Assembly (NCBI RefSeq): GCF_964204645.1
Contig: NC_134028.1
Location: 17,584,153 to 17,644,152 of the forward strand
Direction: 5' to 3'
From: Tubulanus polymorphus
Taxonomy: Eukaryota; Nemertea; Palaeonemertea; Tubulaniformes; Tubulanidae
DNA length: 60,000 nucleotides
Both the position numbers and the translations under genes were made by a program. The notes under the pieces are model-generated. The model was given only the letters and a program-made list of their open reading frames with translations, was not told the origin of the DNA and searched no databases. Positions 10,227 through 20,869 of this stretch are shown here, one piece after another; position 1 is the first letter of the stretch; each line of letters begins with the position of its first letter.

Positions 10227-11040
10227 CTGTTAAAATGTTTGACATTTGAAATGATATATTGTTTGACAGCTGAAATGATAAATTGTTCGACTGTTAAAAT
10301 GATAAATTGTTCGACTGTTGAAATGATAAAGTGTTTGACTGTTAAAATGATAAATTGTTTGACAGTTGAAATGATAAATTGTTTGACAGTTGAAATGATA
10401 AATTGTTTGACAGTTGAAATGATAAATTGTTTGACAGTTGAAATGATAAATTGTTTGACAGTTGAAATGTTAAATTGTTTGACAGATGAAATGATAATTT
10501 TTTTTGACAGTTGAAATGATAAATTGTTTGACAGTTGAAATGATAAATTGTCTGACAGTTGAAATGATAAATTGTTTGACGGTTGAAATGATAAATTGTT
10601 TGACGGTTATAATGATAAATTGTTTGACAGTTGAAATGATAAATGGTTTGACAGTTGAAATGATAAATTGTTTGACAGTTGAAATGATAAATTGATTGAC
10701 AGTTGAAATGATAAATTGTTTGACAGTTGAAATGATAAATTGTTTGACAGTTGAAATGATAAATTGTTTGGCAGTTGAAATGATAAATTGTTTGACAGTT
10801 GAAATGATAAATTGTTTGACAGTTGAAATGATCGATTGTTTGACAGTTGAAATAATAAATTGTTTTACAGTTGAAATGATAAATTGTTTGACAGTTGAAA
10901 TGATAAATTGTTTTACAGTTGAAATGATAAATTGTTTGGCAGTTGAAATGATAAATTGTTTGGCAGTTGAAATGATAAATTGTTTGGCAGTTGAAATGAT
11001 AAATTGTTTTACAGTTGAAATGTTAAATTGTTTGGCTGTA
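10227..11040 (+). repeat. 24-bp minisatellite, array A (~34 units)
   Basis: Tandem units made of ATGATAAATTG followed by TTTGACAGTTGAA, with single-base variants (TTCGACTG, TTGGCAG, TTTTACAG). The unit is a multiple of three, so long open frames (MINCLTVE repeats, or FIISTVKQ on the other strand) arise automatically and are not evidence of a protein. Variant units are clustered at the 3' end. Confidence 0.95.
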
Positions 11041-11158
11041 AATTTAATTGTTATTCGATTTAATCATTTAAAAGTTTAATATTTTAAAAATGATGATAAA
11101 ATGTTTAATTAAAAACTAGCAAATATTTTATAAACTGTTTAATTTTTCTCTTAAATAA

Positions 11159-11377
11159 ATGAATGGTTTCATCCCAACTGGGAAAAGTGATTTGAAACAT
11201 TATTTAGTAGCAGGAGGATTAATATTTGCTGCGCTTTTCTTTTATTATGAAAATATCAGTAAGGATTTGATTAATGAAAATATAAAATTGAGCAAGAAAT
11301 TAAAGAAGTTAAATGGAAACAATCACAAAAATAAAAAGAATAAAAAAGTTAATTTAGAAAATGATTTAGAGGATTAA
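11159..11377 (+). CDS. Small one-TM protein of Polinton-like fragment
   Basis: 72 aa: MNGFIPTGKSDLKHYL, a hydrophobic span (VAGGLIFAALFFYYENI, residues ~19-35), then a Lys/Asn-rich charged tail. The start is preceded by TTTAATTTTTCTC and TTAAATAAATG, the same T-run plus TAAATG arrangement as the capsid-side genes of elements B and E. Truncated copies start at 40955 (+) and 41149 (-), so this gene always follows the minisatellite. Likely a membrane protein of the element; function unknown. Confidence 0.6.
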   Translation: MNGFIPTGKSDLKHYLVAGGLIFAALFFYYENISKDLINENIKLSKKLKKLNGNNHKNKKNKKVNLENDLED

Positions 11378-11424
11378 AACAACGTCTTTTAATTTAATTT
11401 ATTCTATATATTTTGACTATAAAA

Positions 11425-11736
11425 ATGAGTGAAAATAAGGCATTAGAAATATTACATCTAATATATAAAAATCAACAGAATATTAAATCAATTATTATGA
11501 TTTCAGGTTTATTTTCATTCTCAGTTTATAGTATAAAACAGTTGTTAGAATTCTATGATTGCTGTAAAATTAGATACGCTGAATTAATAGAAAATATAAA
11601 TTATATTTCAGGTAGATTGAATAATATTAAATGCTGTGAAATATGCAATAAAAGATATAAAAATAAAAAGAGTTTGAGAAATCACATGTATCACATTGTA
11701 TATATACATGATGAAAAATTATATGAATCAAAATAA
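11425..11736 (+). CDS. C2H2 zinc-finger protein with N-terminal hydrophobic helix
   Basis: 103 aa from ATG 11425. Residues ~22-40 are hydrophobic (SIIMISGLFSFSVYSIKQLL). The C-terminus is a single finger, CEICNKRYKNKKSLRNHM, followed by a His-rich HIVYIHD. A TTG eight bases upstream of a plausible leader could lengthen it by 4 codons, but the ATG after TATAAAA is preferred. It ends just before the hairpin region, the same relative place as the 254-aa C2H2 protein of element E. No other similarity is seen. Confidence 0.6.
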   Translation: MSENKALEILHLIYKNQQNIKSIIMISGLFSFSVYSIKQLLEFYDCCKIRYAELIENINYISGRLNNIKCCEICNKRYKNKKSLRNHMYHIVYIHDEKLYESK

Positions 11737-11811
11737 GAAATCGACTGTTAAATTTGCTGAAAATATAAAATATATTAGTTGAAATGTATGAAAAATGAGT
11801 AAATTATATTC

Positions 11812-11930
11812 ATATTAAAAAAGGGGGTTGGGGTATCAATGTATAAGATACCCTCATACCTACCTATGTATTAGATACCCTATTAGATGCCCTAATACCT
11901 AAAACCCTTTTTTTATTAACTTTTATTTTA
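11812..11930. terminator. Hairpin/repeat region at 3' end of fragment A
   Basis: AAAAAAGGGGGTTGGGGTATC faces CTAATACCTAAAACCCTTTTTTT, a long imperfect inverted repeat. Between them are repeats of GATACCCTNATA. Element E has the same motif family (GGTATCTAATAGGG) between its convergent gene sets at 58810-58915. Likely a shared 3'-end or termination region. Confidence 0.6.
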
Positions 11931-12325
11931 TACAATTTTTAACCAATTTATTTTTATTTTTATTTTTTCAACTAATATATGAATAAATTAAAGAATAATA
12001 AAGGTTCAAAATTATTACTTAGGCATATTAAATACGTATTAATGTATTAAATACATATTATGCTTTATTTCTGAAAATGAAGTCACAGCAGTAATTTATG
12101 TATTAATTTATTCAAATATGATATTGTAATTCTTTACATTAGACTAAAATAATACAAGCTGATACTAACTTATTCAAGGTAAAGTTTTTCTAGTATTATT
12201 CTAGTCAAATGTAAAGTAATTTAGTATCAATAAGAAATATTAGAAAAACTTTAGAATTGAATAAGTTAGTGTTGTTAAAGAGACCTATTGTTTTTCTAAT
12301 GTTTTTCTAATATTTCTTATGGTAT
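11931..12325. repeat. A+T-rich segment with imperfect inverted repeat
   Basis: No gene. GTAATTCTTTACATTAGACT (12128) and AGTCAAATGTAAAGTAATTT (about 12207) are inverted. TACTAACTTATTCAA and TTGAATAAGTTAGT form another pair. This is possibly a small fold-back (MITE-like) element at the right edge of fragment A. Confidence 0.4.
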
Positions 12326-12690
12326 AAAAAATAAATTTAACTGGCACTGGCTAGAGTGTAAGGACAGTAACGAGGACTACTTATCGAACTACATTCGTAA
12401 GATAGACTTAGCTGGCGTGGCTTACTGCGTCGTTTGTAAAGACCAGGTCAAATACTGTAGTGGCGGGAAAAAAGATATTCTTGTTAACCCGGATAGCGCG
12501 CGGCATAAGAAGGCAGCGAGGGATGTGAAGCACAACGAATGCCTGCCGTCGTATTTTCAGATGAAAGATGCCGATCGTGATACTGCATCTCCGGCGATGC
12601 AGAAACGCAAAATTTTTTCTGGGGGAGGACCCCAGATCCCCCCCGTTCTAAATTCCGGAATTTTGGTACTTTGGCCCTAGCATCTCTGAG
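12326..12690 (+). pseudogene. BED-like zinc finger of a hAT transposase or derived gene (fragment)
   Basis: One open frame reads FNWHWLECKDSNEDYLSNYI, then AYCVVCKDQVKY, GGKKDIL and SARHKKAARDVKH. This is a Cys-x2-Cys...His-x3-5-His finger in the layout of N-terminal BED-like domains of hAT transposases. There is no catalytic domain downstream. Beyond codon ~87 it runs into CCGGAATT-containing terminal repeat sequence. Fragment A abuts its 5' side. Confidence 0.55.
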
Positions 12691-12800
12691 GGTTAAGGAC
12701 TTCTATAATTGTGCTAGGCCAACTTACAGATTATTTCGAAAACTGTGGACTGCAACGTTAAACTTATCAGCTATTCGTATTATCAGTGTTGGTGTGGCAA

Positions 12801-13092
12801 CAGGGGCGGATCCAGGGCATGTTGTGACCATGTCGACCAATAAAAAGGGCATACATTCTTAATTTAGGGCAGAAAGGCATATCAGCAAAATTTTTGAAAT
12901 TTTACTATCATTTTAGAGCTTTCTGAGCATCTCTGAGTGGCATCTAGTCAAGAAAAATACGTTATATATTTAGGAAAAATATCTATTGTGTATCTCAGGT
13001 GGTTACAACGGCAAATTTTGATACAGAAAAAAAATTAAAAGGCACATTAATATTCCGACCGTGACGGTCGACATGGTCTAAATCCGCCCCTA
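12801..13092. mobile_element. hAT-type MITE (CAGGGGCGGATC ends)
   Basis: Begins CAGGGGCGGATCCAGG and ends CTAAATCCGCCCCTA, an imperfect terminal inverted repeat around ~260 bp with no coding capacity. Ends of the CAGGGGCGGATC type recur at 17363-17618. Confidence 0.6.
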
Positions 13093-13099
13093 GGCAGCA

Positions 13100-13385
13100 T
13101 AATAAATGTATGTCAGAACACGTTTCTCAATGCAAACGTAAGGTGTGGTTTTAACAATTCAACTAGTTTCATAAAGGTTTGTCTCTGTAAGCAAAATCTG
13201 CTCCTGAATTCGTCTAGTTCGTACAATCGACAGGTCACTTCGGCATAGTTTTCATCACGAGGTCGTTTTCTGTGCTTATTATATTGAGTTGATTCTGATG
13301 GCAGGAGTACATCAGTCGTGGCTGATTTCGGCAATTTGAGACCATTTCTGATCAAAGCGCTGCTTCTATCGGACGACAATTCCAT
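13100..13385 (-). pseudogene. Harbinger transposase N-terminal fragment
   Basis: A 90-aa frame from ATG 13385. The N-terminus is variable, then RLYELDEFRSRFCLQRQTF and MKLVELLKPHL, the helix-turn-helix leader typical of PIF/Harbinger transposases ('F+..F+m....F..L...l'). The frame ends just after, so no catalytic part is present. It is separate from the element at 5.3-9.2 kb, which lacks this half, but orientation and distance give no proof that they were one element. Confidence 0.6.
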
Positions 13386-13436
13386 CGAAATAGCGAAAAG
13401 TATAAGATCTTTGTTTTCTGGGTTCGCGTGAATTTC

Positions 13437-14740
13437 AGCCCACTTGGGACTTTAGCTACTTTTCGTCGTTCGTCCGTCCGTAGTCGGAATCCAGTTATTT
13501 TGGGAAGTTTTGAAAACGCTTCAATTTAATGTCTTGATATTTGGTTTATACATGTATCTACCCTAGACACATCTTCAACCCAAAAACTGTCCCTATCAGA
13601 ATCAAGATGGCCGACTGGCAGCCATTGTTGTTCACCGAAATCAGCACTTTTTACACATTTTTGAAGTTTTTGAGGGAAATTTTGAAGATGCTTTGATCAT
13701 ATACCTTGATCTTTTGTATATATTTGAATCCACCAAGGGTTCATCAGTGTAAGAAAAATTGGGTCGTCCTATGACCTTTTTCGTGCCCAAAAATGTCAAT
13801 TTTGGTCGGAATTCTAGGTCCTGTAGCTTCCTACTGGTTTGCCATTTCTCATTGCAATTTGTGATGGGTATAGTTTGAAAGGGATGTTTCATACCTGAGG
13901 TACCAGGTATTTTTGATCTGCCAATTATGACACAATTGGCGGCCATCTTGGTGTCATCAGTAATCATTGGTAGGTGGGAAAAAGTTTTTTTCACATTATA
14001 TTGATACCTAAGCGTATTTTGTTACCACAATCATTTAGAAAATTGTAGATCATAACGTGTTCTATGATTGTGGTGAGTTTCAAGGTCATTGGTTTTTGTA
14101 TATGGCCACCGGGGGGCGTTGAATAATACACTAACTTAGTATTTCTATATTATATTTGTACATATGCATATTTTGTTACCACAATCAATTGCAAAGTTGT
14201 AGCTCATGACATCTCCCATGATTTTGGTGAGTTTTAAGGACATTAGTTATTCTATATAGTCACCCGGGGGCGTTGAACGGTAGAACAAATTAGTATTTCC
14301 TTATTAGATTGGTACCTAGGCATAATTTGTTACCATGATTAATTGCAAAGTTGTAGATCATGACATCGTCTGATTCTGGTGAGTTCTTAAGGACATTAGT
14401 TATTCTATATAGTCCCTGGGGGGTGTTGAATAGTAGAATAGTATTTCCTTATTAGATTGGTACCTAGGCAAATTTTGTTACCATGATCAATTGCAAAGTT
14501 GTAGTTCATGACATGTACTATGATTGTGGTGAGTTTTAAGGTCATTGGGTTTTGCATATGGTCACCAAGGGGCGTTGAATAGTAGAGTAACTTAGTATTT
14601 CCATATTAAATTCGTAACGAGGCATATTTTGTTATCACAATCAATTACGAAATCGTAGCTGCTGACATGTTCTATGATTGTGGTGGGTTTCAAGGTCATT
14701 GGTTTTTGTATATAGTCACCAGGGCGCGTTGAATATGTAC
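13437..14740 (+). repeat. Repeat 'R150', copy 2 (long array)
   Basis: 5' end CCCACTTGGGACTTTAGC, the GTCCGTCCGTAG block, the 'CAAGATGGCCGACTGGCAG' region, then about five tandem ~150-bp units (CACCGGGGGGCG, CACCCGGGGGCG, CACCAAGGGGCG, etc.). The terminal CCCTAGTT block is missing, so the 3' end is truncated. Open frames here are chance. Confidence 0.75.
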
Positions 14741-15439
14741 AAAAAAATATGTATGATATTGGGCATTTTTTGCCAGTTTCAATGTTGCGCCATTTCGCAA
14801 GATTTCCAACAACACGGAAGTAACATTTGGTAAATCATGACTTGAATTAAATGACTTCCTACCATTCCTCGGTATTGTTCCGAAACCAAGCGTTCCTTAC
14901 TGACTGCAAATATATATGTCATTGTTGTTCGCCAAAATCAGCACTTTTTAAGCATTTTTAGGTCAGTCGTAGGGTTAGTCCATTAGTATACAAATGGAGC
15001 AAAGTTAAATGACATGGTTTCCAGAGCGAAGCCCTTTGACTGTGCTACTGAGCATATATTCCTACAAATCATTCAATAAAGCATCATCCATTCTCCAAAC
15101 CCTATGAAGCTGAATTTATATGAGTTTTTTTGCGAAAATCTGAATGCAAAGATAAGGTGTTAAAAAGCCTATCAGAATGCAAAGACTCCTCTATGATTGG
15201 CTTAGCAGCAGAGATCAGCAGGTTTTCACGTGAACCTCCGTTGTCGTCTAGTTTTACTTCCGCATTTTATTTTATGATTTTAAATTTGTATTTCAAGATC
15301 GATTTCTGTGAAATCTTCAGTTGATTTAGTTTTTGGGAGGAATATTTTTATTTGCACTACAGAAAATATCCGTGACAATTATGCATATATAACTCACAGA
15401 ATTGCATCATTTGCCATTTTATGCCAAAGCAGGCTGGTC
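14741..15439. other. No gene recognised
   Basis: Mixed sequence between two repeat fragments. The short frames seen have no protein-like composition. Confidence 0.5.
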
Positions 15440-15690
15440 ATAGTGCCCCTTGGAGCTCTATTTCAAGTTTATGAGGGAAACTTAGAAGATGCTTCGATCA
15501 ATAATCTTCATCTTTCGTATATACACTGTATTTATATCAAGGGCCCATCAGTGTCAGAAAAATTGGGTCGATCGGACTCAAGGTGGCTGTCCTGTGACAT
15601 TTTTTGTTCCAAAAATATCAATTTTGGCCCAAATTTTGAGTCCTGTAGCTTCCTACTGGTTTGCCAATTTTCATTGAAATTTGTGATGCT
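15440..15690 (+). repeat. Repeat 'R150', copy 3 (internal fragment)
   Basis: Matches the internal part of copies 1 and 2: GAAGATGCTTCGATCA, AAGGGCCCATCAGTGT, AAAAATTGGGTCGATCGGAC and CCTGTAGCTTCCTACTGGTT. It has neither end and no tandem units. Confidence 0.7.
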
Positions 15691-17280
15691 TTCGCCATAT
15701 ACAGCAAGTCTGAAAGTAACTTGCAGTGACAAATTCTGAAATTCGAACCCTGCTTGATGGATTTTTTACATGTAGTGTGAGGTATGGGGCGGCTAAGATG
15801 GGGTTGGCTCTTGTCTTTTCATGTTAGGGTAGGCTATATGAACAGAAAATGAAAATTATCGCCACTCTGACCATCTGAACAACTTGAATAAGTAATAATG
15901 ACATTGAATATAGCTGCAAAACAGCAATCGGTCTTCTGACAAGTCATGCGACTGTTCGTATAGGAACGTAACAAAAAGTCAACAAACAGTTTTATGTTCG
16001 ATAAGAAACTGCACCCGGTGCTCTCTTAAAACAAGTGACTTGAACCACCAGTGTCCTAGATTTGTATTGCTGTGCTGTATGTGCAACATGTGATATTCCT
16101 GGCAGTCAGCCAGTGCTCAGTCAATCCATGAGGCTCCTGAAGGGTTATGCTGTTACCTTCACTACCCTGTCAATTTCATCCCAATCGGGTACTCTGCATG
16201 TAATGCAGTTCCCTTTACCTGATAATCATTTACGAACATGAATGATGGAAGGAAAGATGTCATTATTTATCAAGTGAATATGAAAATCAATAAAAACCTG
16301 CATAATTCTAAAATATCGCAAGGTAGACCCAGTGTGAGTTAAGCCGTTCGAACGAAACTATACTTCGACATCGGTCGTAAATATCAAATTTTACGGAAAC
16401 ACATGTGCAACTATCGTTTAAATATTGCCCATGTCGTCATATTCCGGGAGGTTCAATCAAAAGGGCAAATGACGTTGAGCAACAATATATGCCTAATGGG
16501 TAAATCGATGAATTTGAAGGTAACAGTTGTTTGACTTCTCAAAAAATTGTTGCGCTTGCATACGTTTTCGCCTGCTTACTGCCAGCAGTGTTCCCCTAGG
16601 GAGCAGTCAAAAATTTTATCAAAATAAAATGTTACCTAGTTTCATTGATATCCCTCCAAACCTGTTGAAATTGTTTTTGCAATTGTGAATTGCATTGTCA
16701 TCCATTGATAAAAAGTACATCCCGAAAAGCCTTCAAATTACCGGACAACCTCGAGCGTCAAACTCAACCGTAAATCGCAGATTCAGACTTACAATTAGTC
16801 CAGATCCGTCATTTACCGCGAACAATATACAGCCAACATGGCGAATGGTTGAAATGATTTTCAGCTTAAATTTATCGCAAATTTATGGTGATTTTAGGAC
16901 TTAAATGAACTATGATCCCTAAAATGAGTCAATTGAGTTACGTTGGCTACATTTCCTGAAGATTTCTGGCTCAAATCAACGTAATATGGACAGAAATGGT
17001 AGGGATTTTCATATGTGATTTTACTTTCGCGTTCACATGACGACTCGGATCGATGACAACGACAGCAGAGTTTATGTAATTTAAGGTGAGGATCCACTAA
17101 ACAGGGAATGTTAGACATGATTTCTTGGTCTAACTGCAGTTAAGGTCACCTTTCCACTGGGTGGTGCTGTGATATGAGTACATATGGTAGGTAACGAGTA
17201 CTGGGCAAAGCCATGATCACTGTTGGCTACCTACTTGCCTAATGCCTAGCTATTTGGGGGATATGCCAAAAAAGGTTTAG
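15691..17280. other. No gene recognised
   Basis: About 1.6 kb without a convincing coding frame or repeat. A 69-codon frame at 16695-16904 and an antisense one at 16894-17118 have no recognisable features. Confidence 0.5.
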
Positions 17281-17285
17281 GCCCA

Positions 17286-18014
17286 TAACTCTTTGCCTGC
17301 CAGGCCTATTTTTCAGGAAATGCTGCGCTTTGCCAGGATTTCCGTGTTTTTCAGATATTCATCAGGGGCGGATCTAGGGGGGATGTCGGGGTGTCCGGAC
17401 CCCCCCCCTCTCAACTTTGAAGTGCCCTCAAAATGTCACCCACAAAATTTTTTTGACCAAGGTTTTCCACCTATAATATTTTTTCAACACATGAAATGAC
17501 CGAAACCACCCCCTAAAACTGTGTAGAAGTATCCGGAGTACGTGGTGTTTCGTAAAAAGTGCCCCTTTTTCTCATTGGACACCCCCCCCCCCCATGGAAA
17601 ATCCTAGATCCACCCCTGTTCATAAAACAAAAACTAAAAGAAATATCTTCATCAAATTTGTTTTATTTTGTTCATCTGGTCTTGCTTTTTCATGTGAAAT
17701 AAGCTAAAAGCTTTCTTCTAAAAGTGATACAATCTGCAGCAATCTCTAGTGCAGAGGGAGTATTTTGCATGAAATATGCCCATTCATGCGTGTTCAGCAC
17801 CCATTTCAATAGATGACGTCACTGACACACTGCATAGAATGACTAATGGTAGTGTGTTTTAGTAGAAAGGGCATTCAACTAAGTGGTGTTGTGCGATGAA
17901 TTCGCCATCTATCGTTAAAGTTAAGGAACATGTCAACCGTACCAGTACGTTTTTGGCAGGCAAGTCATGGGAGATATCGAACGTACCAGTACGTTTTTGG
18001 CAGGCAATGAGTTA
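17286..18014. mobile_element. Possible MITE with 17-bp inverted ends
   Basis: TAACTCTTTGCCTGCCA (17286-17302) is matched inverted by TGGCAGGCAATGAGTTA (17998-18014). Near the right end the block GTACCAGTACGTTTTTGGCA is present twice (17939 and 17983). A second MITE sits inside. There is no coding capacity. Confidence 0.4.
17363..17618. mobile_element. hAT-type MITE, second copy (CAGGGGCGGATC ends)
   Basis: CAGGGGCGGATCTAGG at the left and CCTAGATCCACCCCTG at the right form near-perfect 16-bp inverted repeats around ~256 bp with C-rich runs. TTCAT borders both sides, a possible part of the target duplication. Confidence 0.65.
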
Positions 18015-18100
18015 ATGTAGTGTGTAGAGCCAGTGGAAAGCCTTAGTAGATTGTAAGGGACTGGTTTACACTTATGTATACGACTATTCATTTCGATTAC

Positions 18101-18265
18101 TTTCTTTCCAGCTATTAATCGTGGAATGAACTGGTCACTACGGTCTCCAATTCCTTTGCCGATTCTTGCAGCTGGTGGGAATATATTTAAACCATAGTGT
18201 GCAAGCGTACGTTTCAAATTAAGCGTCTCAGATGCTGTGAGTACTTGACGTTTCGTGAAATTGTC
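18101..18265 (-). CDS. Possible host exon (unknown protein)
   Basis: A 55-codon frame runs from a TCTTTAG acceptor (18266-18272) to a GTAATC donor (18095-18100): DNFTKRQVLTASETLNLKR, then LAHYGLNIFPPAARIGKGIG and DRSDQFIPRLIAGKK. Composition is protein-like and better balanced than the chance frames nearby. The frame also stays open past the donor. I do not recognise the protein. Confidence 0.3.
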
Positions 18266-18586
18266 CTAAAGATATACCCTTGATATGAAGCTTTTTAAAG
18301 TTTATCAGAGACTTGTTTGGAGTAAACCGAATAGCCCTTAAAATACCAATGGTCTCCTAAGATATCTATTATACTTTCTTTCACTCCTCTATCATATTAC
18401 ATGACTAATGAGTAATTCTTACATTAGATTGCTTAATTGCAGGTGGTAAGAGGTCATATGGCATGTAAATCGACTGTGGCTGACTAATTGACGCGCAGAT
18501 AAAGCGTTGGGTTTTCAAAAGATGTCGCCAAAATGCTTGTATCATCAGGGGTAGGCAAATTATCCGAAGATAAATGAAAACTCCAC

Positions 18587-18674
18587 CTTGTTGATCGTCA
18601 GTTGATTTTGCTGTTATAATTTCGTCTGGATAAATTGACACATAATTCATTTCAAAATCTGTGTTCGGTCTAAT
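18587..18674 (-). CDS. Possible host exon upstream of the previous one
   Basis: A minus-strand frame KEIRPNTDFEMNYVSIYPDE, then IITAKSTDDQQ, ends at a CAAG|GTGGAG donor-like site. It sits ~320 bp upstream of the other candidate exon in the same orientation. The acceptor (TTATTGAAAG) is weak. Low support. Confidence 0.2.
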
Positions 18675-18689
18675 TTCTTTCAATAAAAT

Positions 18690-19640
18690 AAGAATTTATT
18701 TGACTAATTTTTGACAAATGTATTCAGGAGTGAATTTGCTTTGATCTCAAAGCCAGAGAAAGCATTCTTCAAAAATTTAGAAAATCCTAGACTCAATCAA
18801 ATTCTGTGAAGTCATTTAAGGTCTCTTGATCGAATCAAGCCAAGGGCTCAGATGGCTAAAATTCAATTCCTCACTGTCCTATAATGCCCAGTACGACGGA
18901 GTTTACACACTGAAAAATGTTGGGCTGTATAAGTGTAATTTGGATAAGTCAGCAATATAATGACGGCCCTGCCCCGCAGGCTCCATCTGAGACATAAACA
19001 AGTTGGACTGTATTGCTTCTATGTTTTGACAAATGTACTCCTATTATCCACATATCCAGCATAATGTTGACCCAGGTTGCGCTTCTTGGCAATAGTCATA
19101 TGTTATTGGCTGGAATTATTTCGATGAAATCTTCATACGCTTCCCAATTAGGCAGAAACCCGTTATCGCTGCTATGCAGATATATTTTGTTTTGAGATTG
19201 CTGCTGTGTTTTAATCGATGGACTGTTACACACACACACTCTTGTATACACTGCCATACAGTGATACAGTAGTGCGAGTCAACAGGTTATATATAGCCTT
19301 ATGTATTTAGCGCTGCTCTGAGCACGCATGAAAGCATTTGAAGCGAAGCTGCGTTTAAATGAAAGATGTTTTTTTTTTATTGAATAAGTTCATTTATCAT
19401 GAATGATTATTCAAACTTTCATAGCAGTGAAGCACTGAAAACTAAGTAGAAAACAGTACTTGGTGTGTAAGTCGAGTTCAATATTTTAGTGGTAAAGTCA
19501 AGGATTATAAACTCGATCTATATGCTGGTTTTTACAGTAACGCTTATTGATACTGATGTAAAATGGCAGTCCTAATAGTGTACTCTGATTATTATGGATG
19601 TATTTCCTTCTAATTAGATGAATACTGAACGGTGTTTTTT
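18690..19640. other. No gene recognised
   Basis: Non-coding with a short CACACACAC tract near 19233. No convincing frame. Confidence 0.5.
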
Positions 19641-19641
19641 A

Positions 19642-20115
19642 GGTTATTACAAAACTAGCTGGAATGGAAGAAGAGCAACTTGAATACAAATCGCCAGAAG
19701 AACAACAGCAACTCCTACAGAAAGTTCTTCAAGCAAATGATGATGAAGCTAATGAAGAAGGTGATCCTCTTCAGGTATCAGGTCCATCAAAACATGGAGC
19801 ACCAATGCGACGACTAGGTAATATGGGTAGTATGTCTGGAGCAGATGATGCTGTATATGTCGAATATAAAAGCCGTTCAAATGCTGGGTTTAAACATCCT
19901 CTTTTCAAACATTTTCGCAAATGAAAACGCCTCACGGTTATGTAAAAAATGAAATTGGGTTTGTTCCAATTCAAAAAGATGTTCATAGTGTCGTGCTTGT
20001 TGAATGTGAACCAGAGCTCGCAGATTTCAACGTCATTGAGTTCAACGAAAGATCTGGTAAATCTGAATCATTATGTCTCATTATCATAAATAGTTCCAAA
20101 ATCTTATCAAATTGA
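19642..20115 (+). CDS. Unknown ORF pair, probable host exon(s) or gene relic
   Basis: After a GTTTTTTAG acceptor, a frame reads [20 protein letters not shown], a Gln/Glu-rich helix, then [20 protein letters not shown] and [11 protein letters not shown] to a TGA at 19922. The next frame continues at once ([40 protein letters not shown]). GATCTG|GTAAAT near 20055 could be a donor. The two frames look like one protein with a single frame change at ~19920. Not recognised. Confidence 0.35.
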
Positions 20116-20181
20116 ATTTGCAGTCCTGCCACTTCTTGAGTTTATTGAAGTGGTAGGTCTGCGTATTCATTCAATTTTATA

Positions 20182-20862
20182 AGCCCACTTGGGACTTTTG
20201 TCCCAGCGGGCTATTGCGTTCATTTTTCATCCATCGTTCGTCCGTCCATCCATCCATAGACAGAATCCAGTCATTTCGGGAAGTTTTGAAGATACTTCAA
20301 TGTTATGTCTTGATATTTGGTTTGCCATTTCTCATTGCAATTTGTGATGGGTATTCTTTGGAAAGGGATGTTTTATACCTAAGACCTGGTACCACAATCA
20401 ATTGCAAAGTTTTAGCTCATGACATCGTCTATAATTGTGGTGAGTTTAAAGGACATAAGTAATTCTATATGGTCACCAGGGGGCAAAAAAAGTAGAATAA
20501 CTTAGAATTTCCTTATTAGATTGGTACCTAGGCATATTTTGATACCATGATCAATTGCAATGTTGTAGTCTATGAAATGTTTGATGATCGTGGTGAGTTT
20601 CAAGATCATTGGGTTTTGCATATGGTCACCATGGGCGTGGAATAGTAGAATAGTGGAATTGGCTATTAAATTTGTAGGCATATTTTGTTATCACAATCAA
20701 TTACAAAATCGTAGCTGCTGAGATATGCTATGATTGTGGTGAGTGTCAATGTCATTGGTCTTTGTACACCGTCACCAGGGGGCGTTGAATAATGAAAATG
20801 TTAGATTGTTGAGCATCTGAAACCACTTCCCAAGTGGGCATGGTGTCCCTGGACCCCTAGTT
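20182..20862 (+). repeat. Repeat 'R150', copy 4 (both ends present)
   Basis: Complete copy: start GCCCACTTGGGACTTTTGTC, about three ~150-bp units, and end CCCAAGTGGGCATGGTGTCC followed by CTGGACCCCTAG. It shows the element's outer limits, with GCCCACTTGGGA and TCCCAAGTGGGC as short inverted ends. It is non-coding. Confidence 0.8.
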
Positions 20863-20869
20863 TTTCATG

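Larger units (their letters stand above)
9377..11930 (+). mobile_element. Polinton-like fragment A (left arm, alternative gene set)
   Basis: Starts at the family end AGTAATAGGGG and is strongly A+T-rich against a mixed-base flank. Order: terminal region, C2HC protein, 24-bp minisatellite, one-TM protein, C2H2 protein, hairpin intergenic region. None of the polymerase or capsid genes of elements B and E is present, though the end sequence and the hairpin region are shared with them. It is either a deleted derivative or a different modular arm of the same family. Confidence 0.6.

Noticed and set aside
10239-11079. Long open frames with MINCLTVE repeats (also 39100-41886, both strands) as repeat proteins
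   Set aside because: They follow automatically from a 24-bp (3 x 8) tandem repeat without stops. Unit variants are not biased to third codon positions as far as I can see, and both strands are equally open.
12801-13092. Target duplication of the CAGGGGCGGATC MITE
   Set aside because: No matching 8-bp sequence is present on both sides, so the insertion border could not be confirmed this way.
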